From Lachnospiraceae bacterium (GTDB taxonomy: Bacteria > Bacillota > Clostridia > Lachnospirales > Lachnospiraceae): a stretch of 9,983 nucleotides of DNA. The notes under the pieces were generated by a model. It had not been told where the DNA came from, made no database searches, and saw nothing but the letters and a program-made list of their open reading frames with translations. Below are positions 6,568 to 9,983 of the stretch, piece after piece. Both the position numbers and the translations under genes were made by a program. The stretch spans positions 1 through 9,983 of the forward strand of contig JAILPU010000133.1 in NCBI GenBank assembly GCA_024699395.1. The letters are read 5' to 3'. Positions within the stretch are counted from its first letter, which is position 1. Every line of letters starts with the position of its first letter.

Positions 6568-8019
6568 ATGATCAAGTTCGGTACAGGCGGCTGGAGAGCC
6601 GTGATAGGTGATGAATTCATCAAATCAAACATTCAGATACTGGCGAGAGCCATGGTGGAAAAAATGAAAAATGAGGGGAAGGATAAGGACGGTATCGTAA
6701 TGGGATACGACAGACGTTTCCTTTCCAAGGAGGCTATGCAGTGGGCAGGTGTTGTTTTTGCTGCCGAAGGTATCACTGCTTACCTTGTGAACAGTTCCGC
6801 TCCCACACCCCTTGTTATGTACTATGTTAAGGAGCACAAGCTTCCTTACGGACTCATGATAACTGCCAGCCACAATCCTGCGGTATATAATGGTATCAAA
6901 GTATTTACCGAGGGCGGTCGTGATGCGGATGAGCATCAGACAGCTGATATAGAGCGCTACATCAGAATGTTTGAGAGTGCCGATTCCGACAAGTCGGGAG
7001 AATTCGGAAATGACAGCAAGGTTATCCGCGAGATGGATTATGCCGAGGCTGTAAAGAAGGGACTTATCAAGGAGATTTATCCTTTAAACGATTATATCGA
7101 CTATGTATTGGAAGCAGTTGATGTTAAAGCAATCAGGGATGCGCGTCTTCGTGTGGCTATCGATCCCATGTACGGAGTGAGTGAGACTTCTCTTATGACA
7201 ATCCTCCACACTGCAAGATGTGAAGTTTTCCCTATTCACAATACCCATGATACATTGTTCGGTTCCAATCTTCCCGCACCCACCAAAGCAACACTTCGTC
7301 CCCTTCAGAATCACGTTGTGGACAAGGGCTGTGATATAGGTATCGCTACCGACGGTGATGCAGACAGAATCGGTGTTGTGGATGATACGGGACGTTTCCT
7401 TCATCCCAATGATATTCTGGTTCTTCTCTATTATTACATGGTTAAATATAAGCATGAGGAAGGTCCTGTTGTAAGAAACCTTGCAACAACTCATATGCTT
7501 GACAAGGTTGCCGCGACTTTCGGTCAGAAGTGTTATGAGGTACCTGTGGGCTTTAAGTGGATTTCCGCAAAGATGACAGAGACCAATGCTGTTATCGGCG
7601 GTGAGTCTTCCGGAGGTCTCACAGTGAGAGGTCATATAAGCGGTAAAGACGGTATTTACGCAGCTGCTCTTTTGGTGGAGATGATTGCCAAAACCGGAAG
7701 AAAGCTTTCAGAGATCATGAAGGATATCGAAGAGGAATGCGGCTCCATATTTATGGAGGAGAGAGATTACAGATTCCCTGCCGCAAGAAAACCCGAGCTT
7801 GTTAAAACTCTTTACGAGGATAAGAAGCTTCCCGAGCTTCCCTTTGAAATCGATCATGTTTCCTATATGGACGGAAGCAAGGTTTACTTTAAGAATGGTG
7901 GCTGGGTAATCGCAAGATTCTCAGGAACGGAGCCTTTACTCAGAATATTCTGTGAAATGCCCGATGAAGAGGATGCAAGAAAGGTTTGCAAAATCTACGA
8001 GGAGTGGCTTGATCTGTAA
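6568..8019 (+). CDS. Alpha-D-phosphohexomutase, likely GlcNAc-1-P to GlcNAc-6-P
   Basis: A complete 483-residue four-domain phosphohexomutase. All four active-site loops are intact: the phosphoserine loop TASHNP (S101), the metal-binding loop DGDADR (D262, D264, D266), the sugar-binding loop GGESSGG (344-350) and the phosphate-binding loop RFSGTEP (450-456). Family members isomerise glucose-, mannose- or N-acetylglucosamine-1/6-phosphates, and sequence alone does not separate these reliably. Context does: the gene starts 32 nt after a probable chitobiose phosphorylase, behind its own AGAGGA site (6556-6561), so its natural substrate is probably the GlcNAc-1-P made by that enzyme, giving GlcNAc-6-P for deacetylation by NagA. 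The Vibrio chitobiose operon also pairs a phosphorylase with a phosphomannomutase-like gene. General phosphoglucomutase or phosphomannomutase activity is the alternative. It is the last gene of the operon: a repeat-containing 3' region and the terminator at 8235-8266 follow. Confidence 0.9.
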   Translation: MIKFGTGGWRAVIGDEFIKSNIQILARAMVEKMKNEGKDKDGIVMGYDRRFLSKEAMQWAGVVFAAEGITAYLVNSSAPTPLVMYYVKEHKLPYGLMITASHNPAVYNGIKVFTEGGRDADEHQTADIERYIRMFESADSDKSGEFGNDSKVIREMDYAEAVKKGLIKEIYPLNDYIDYVLEAVDVKAIRDARLRVAIDPMYGVSETSLMTILHTARCEVFPIHNTHDTLFGSNLPAPTKATLRPLQNHVVDKGCDIGIATDGDADRIGVVDDTGRFLHPNDILVLLYYYMVKYKHEEGPVVRNLATTHMLDKVAATFGQKCYEVPVGFKWISAKMTETNAVIGGESSGGLTVRGHISGKDGIYAAALLVEMIAKTGRKLSEIMKDIEEECGSIFMEERDYRFPAARKPELVKTLYEDKKLPELPFEIDHVSYMDGSKVYFKNGGWVIARFSGTEPLLRIFCEMPDEEDARKVCKIYEEWLDL

Positions 8020-8022
8020 GAA

Positions 8023-8054
8023 GGTATATCCGGGGGAGATTACGGGATATATCC
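8023..8054. other. Small imperfect hairpin after the mutase stop
   Basis: GGTATATCC (8023-8031) can pair with GGATATATCC (8045-8054) with one bulged T, closing a 13-nt loop that is G-rich at its start (GGGGGAGATTACG). It begins 4 nt after the stop codon. No T-run follows, so it is unlikely to terminate alone; it may protect the 3' end of the mRNA. The second arm overlaps the first unit of the 13-bp array. Confidence 0.35.
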
Positions 8055-8215
8055 TGTGAATATGTCATGAAATACATTATGAGAATGTATGATACAGTGA
8101 TTGGCATGAGGCTATGTCATGAGTATGTGATATGATAAGTGACATGAGTTTATGTCATGAAAATATATCATGATGGTATGACGTGAAAATATGTCATGGG
8201 AATATGTCTCTATAG
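8048..8215. repeat. Degenerate 13-bp tandem repeat array
   Basis: About 13 head-to-tail units with consensus near TATGTCATGAAAA. The best copies start at 8061, 8113, 8151, 8164, 8177 and 8190, and degraded copies fill the positions between them (8048, 8074, 8087, 8100, 8126, 8139, 8203). The 13-bp phase holds from 8048 to 8215 apart from one 12-bp unit at 8139. The unit contains the palindrome TCATGA. Thirteen is not a multiple of three and stops occur throughout, so this is not coding. It lies between the mutase stop and the terminator and so would be in the 3' untranslated RNA of the operon. Function unknown. Confidence 0.75.
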
Positions 8216-8234
8216 TTTGTATATATCAGATATA

Positions 8235-8266
8235 AAAAACAGCGCATCACATGATGCGCTGTTTTT
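8235..8266. terminator. Bidirectional rho-independent terminator
   Basis: A perfect inverted repeat: AAAAACAGCGCATCA (8235-8249), two bases, then TGATGCGCTGTTTTT (8252-8266). The GC-rich stem with A-run and T-run flanks works on both strands. It would end the phosphorylase-mutase transcript on the plus strand and the surface-protein transcript on the minus strand. Confidence 0.93.
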
Positions 8267-8275
8267 GTGTGTTTT

Positions 8276-8540
8276 GTGCAGAGCACTTAGCGAGGTACTG
8301 TCGAGCTTAGTGCGAGCCATGCAAAATCACTTAGCGAGGTCCTTACGAGCATAGTGATGTTTGCAGTGCAGAGCACTTAGCGAGGTACTGTCGAGCATAG
8401 TGCTTGCCATGCAAAACACTTGGCGAGGTCCTTACGAGCATAGTGATGTTTGCAGTGCAGAGCACTTAGCGAGGTATTGTCGAGCATAGTGCTTGCCATG
8501 CAAAACACTTGGCGAGGTCTTTACGAGCATAGTGATGTTT
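8276..8540. repeat. Three 90-bp tandem repeats, each with two hairpin elements
   Basis: Units start at 8276, 8366 and 8455, each at GTGCAGAGCACTTAG. Each contains hairpin A (8283-8313, 8373-8403, 8462-8492; arms GCACT/AGTGC) and hairpin B (8326-8358, 8417-8445, 8506-8534; arms CACT/AGTG). All six share a core that begins CACTTRGCGAGGT, continues through about 4-5 variable bases and ends CGAGCWTAGTG. In unit 1, hairpin B extends to a long stem, TGCAAAATCACT (8320-8331) against AGTGATGTTTGCA (8353-8365). Units 2 and 3 differ at two positions in about 87, both C/T changes inside hairpin loops; unit 1 differs from them by about five changes. This looks like REP-type palindromic repeats amplified in place. 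It lies wholly between the surface-protein stop and the shared terminator. Confidence 0.88.
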
Positions 8541-8543
8541 GAT

Positions 8544-8559
8544 TGCGCCCGGGGGCGCA
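8544..8559. other. Short GC-rich hairpin after the surface-protein stop
   Basis: TGCGCC (8544-8549) pairs with GGCGCA (8554-8559) around a CGGG loop. It lies 9 nt beyond the minus-strand stop at 8568. On the minus strand it is followed by ATCAAAC, not a T-run, so it is a poor intrinsic terminator; most transcripts would probably run on through the repeat units to 8266-8235. It could act as a 3' stabiliser. Confidence 0.35.
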
Positions 8560-8567
8560 GGTTGTGT

Positions 8568-9983
8568 TTATTGTGGATGGTCTCTGATGTAATCCCAGCG
8601 ATCCAACATACTGTAAAGTCTTTCGGTCTTGGGAACTTCAACGTTCCAGTGAACGATGCCGTCGTATGCGGTTGCTACAAAGAAACTATCATCGTTAATG
8701 GCTGTGATTATTGCCGCAACCCTCTTATTTTTGCCGTCCTCAAGTTTTATGTTGTAGGTAACAATATTTCCTATGTTGGGAGAACGGTATTCCACATCCC
8801 ATTCTGTGGGATAATTGGTGTAGCAAAGGGCTCCGCTTTCAGTGTTGTCGCTCTCAAAACCGGCATCCCAGCACATGGAAACGAAAGCATTGTTTCCCAC
8901 ACGTTCAACTGCCTTTTGTGTGTTTCCGTCCCATGCATACCAGGTATAAGAGAAGTCTTCCGGAAATTCCGAACCCTCGGGATATGTTTCTTTGAGAGCA
9001 AGTATTCGCTGTCCCACTTCTCTTACTTCGGGTATGGCTCTTTCTTCCTCCGAACCTTCAGGAACCGGTTTATCCCATACGGCAACGAGATTTGTGTTTT
9101 TGTAAACACCGTACAAAGTTACACCCGGCTGATAGAGAGGCTCTGTATAGCCTTCGGCTGCCCAGCCTGAGAATGTGTGTCCCTCCCATTTTGGAATCAT
9201 TTCGGATATATGGAAGGTTTTATAAGTGATCATCTGGCCGTAAGGGAAATCGGTGAGGTCATCAAAATCAGCTTCCCCGGTGAGATAATTAACTATGGGG
9301 AGTTTCTTTATTTCAGCCCATTGCGCGGTAATCCATGTATTCTGATATATATTAAGGATTTCGCCCGGATAGTGTTTTTTGCCATCCACATTCCAATAAT
9401 CAAAAAAGTATCCTTCACGTGTTGGCGCTTTTGGCAGTTTATATGTAAGATCGCCTGCCTGATCCAGCTTAATGCTTCTTGTTTCGGGCATACCTTTTAC
9501 GGGATTATTTTCCTCACCTATATATGTCACGCCGGGATTGATGGTAACTGTCCAGTAATACGGAGGTGGATTCTTCTTCATCCAGGCCCAGCGTGATTTG
9601 AGGGATTCGATAACCACAGTCCTCGGAAGTTTGGTATTCCAGTGGACTTCTCCGTCTATAGCCTCGGCAATGATGTAGTAATCATCGGTTATATCAAGGA
9701 CGATGCCACCAACATAATCCCATCCTTTTTCCCCCGGGGGAGTTCTGTCCCAGGTGATTATGTCGCCTACATTTATATTCTGGTATTTTGCCTGGTTGGC
9801 TGTGGAATATCCGGTATTTGAAAAAGATGTATAACACAGTGCACTGCTGTACGTATTTACGCTTTGGAAACCGGTATCCCAGCATAAAGCATTAAATCCG
9901 TAAAAACCTTTACATGAGGAAAAGGTGTGGTTTTCACCGTTCCATGCATACCAGTCATAATAGCTGTCTTTTGACCACAGGTA
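8568..9983 (-). CDS. Probable secreted/surface protein with duplicated CHAP-like modules and InlB-type B repeats (5' end outside window)
   Basis: The frame is open from the window edge to a TAA at 8568-8570: 471 residues are visible and the N-terminus is missing, so no signal peptide can be judged. Order in the visible part: CHAP/NlpC-like module 1 (about residues 1-140), two B repeats (about 144-222 and 230-303) and module 2 (about 325-471, the C-terminus). The modules share WYAW(N/D)G, CWD(T/A)GF, ALCYT, DD..-.A.A.DG, VHWN and P(R/K)T. They resemble a family of Lachnospiraceae secreted proteins with a YPEG...GCAGF...GDI...HSVIV...HWG pattern; module 2 even keeps YPEG. Aligned by eye, the GCAGF cysteine and the HSVIV histidine are replaced in both modules, while HW is kept. 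The B repeats (EGYFFDYWNVDG, EGHTFSGWAAEG) are typical of cell-surface proteins of gut Firmicutes. I infer a wall-associated binding or adhesion role; no enzymatic function is assigned. An in-frame GTG at 9617 is internal, not the start. The gene converges on the mutase operon. Confidence 0.8.
   Translation of the reverse strand, partial: YLWSKDSYYDWYAWNGENHTFSSCKGFYGFNALCWDTGFQSVNTYSSALCYTSFSNTGYSTANQAKYQNINVGDIITWDRTPPGEKGWDYVGGIVLDITDDYYIIAEAIDGEVHWNTKLPRTVVIESLKSRWAWMKKNPPPYYWTVTINPGVTYIGEENNPVKGMPETRSIKLDQAGDLTYKLPKAPTREGYFFDYWNVDGKKHYPGEILNIYQNTWITAQWAEIKKLPIVNYLTGEADFDDLTDFPYGQMITYKTFHISEMIPKWEGHTFSGWAAEGYTEPLYQPGVTLYGVYKNTNLVAVWDKPVPEGSEEERAIPEVREVGQRILALKETYPEGSEFPEDFSYTWYAWDGNTQKAVERVGNNAFVSMCWDAGFESDNTESGALCYTNYPTEWDVEYRSPNIGNIVTYNIKLEDGKNKRVAAIITAINDDSFFVATAYDGIVHWNVEVPKTERLYSMLDRWDYIRDHPQ
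9011..9983 (-). repeat. Domain repeats inside the surface protein: first module and B-repeat pair
   Basis: Coding positions 9983 down to about 9565 encode CHAP-like module 1; its C34, C50 and H114 (counted from the window edge) match C371, C387 and H445 of module 2 (9011-8571). Positions 9554-9318 and 9296-9075 encode the two B repeats, each with the usual layout of a beta start (VTINPGV, VNYLTGE), an EG(Y/H)xF..(Y/G)W centre and a terminal (T/V)A(Q/V)W. The pair forms a spacer between the two modules. Repetition at the protein level is clear; I did not see long DNA-level identity between copies, so the duplications are old. Confidence 0.65.

Noticed and set aside
7084..7635. 183-residue minus-strand open frame inside the mutase gene
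   Set aside because: It is the antisense shadow of a gene whose active-site loops are all on the plus strand; Cys/His richness is an artefact of reading those codons backwards.
8048..8215. Iterons of a replication origin
   Set aside because: No replication initiator gene, DnaA box cluster or other plasmid feature is in the window, and the array sits in a 3' untranslated position.
8276..8540. CRISPR array
   Set aside because: The repeated palindromes are of CRISPR-like size and spacing, but the stretches between them are themselves repeated rather than unique, only six elements of two kinds are present and no cas gene is near.
8493..9170. 225-residue plus-strand open frame
   Set aside because: It begins inside a repeat unit with no ribosome site and then lies antisense to the surface-protein gene. 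Its protein has no recognisable domain, while the minus strand encodes clear repeats there.
9615..9617. GTG at 9617 as the start of the surface-protein gene
   Set aside because: The frame continues open to the window edge and encodes a full module homologous to the C-terminal one, so this GTG is internal.

Overview
The window looks like part of the chromosome of a low-to-mid-GC Firmicute, probably a Lachnospiraceae member of the Butyrivibrio/Roseburia kind. This rests on gene style rather than any marker gene: purine-rich Shine-Dalgarno sites, a YesM/YesN-type two-component system, a sugar-binding lipoprotein, InlB-type B repeats in a surface protein and hairpin-rich intergenic repeats. No RNA gene, insertion sequence or phage gene was found.

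Positions 133-4039 (+) hold a compact sensory operon: a membrane histidine kinase, a solute-binding lipoprotein whose start overlaps the kinase stop, and a response regulator with an AraC-type DNA-binding domain. No transporter permease lies beside the binding protein here, so it may be a sensory partner of the kinase. A 14-bp inverted repeat with a 41-nt interior lies upstream of the kinase.

Positions 4148-8019 (+) hold two closely spaced metabolic genes: a GH94 disaccharide phosphorylase that most resembles N,N'-diacetylchitobiose phosphorylase, and an alpha-D-phosphohexomutase. Together they would split (GlcNAc)2 with phosphate into GlcNAc and GlcNAc-1-P, then turn GlcNAc-1-P into GlcNAc-6-P. 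The upstream three genes are the obvious candidates for sensing the substrate and switching this pair on, a layout that recalls the Vibrio chitin system (binding protein plus sensor kinase controlling a chitobiose phosphorylase operon).

Positions 8020-8567 are non-coding and dense in repeats: a degenerate 13-bp tandem array, a strong bidirectional terminator at 8235-8266, and three copies of a roughly 90-bp unit, each carrying two hairpins. From 8568 to the window edge a convergent minus-strand gene, 5'-truncated by the window, encodes a probable surface protein: two copies of a CHAP/NlpC-like module around two InlB-type B repeats. The modules seem to have lost the expected catalytic Cys and His.

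The points most worth a second look are the kinase/binding-protein/regulator trio next to a chitobiose phosphorolysis pair, the two unrelated repeat arrays on either side of the shared terminator, and the duplicated, apparently inactive CHAP-like modules.
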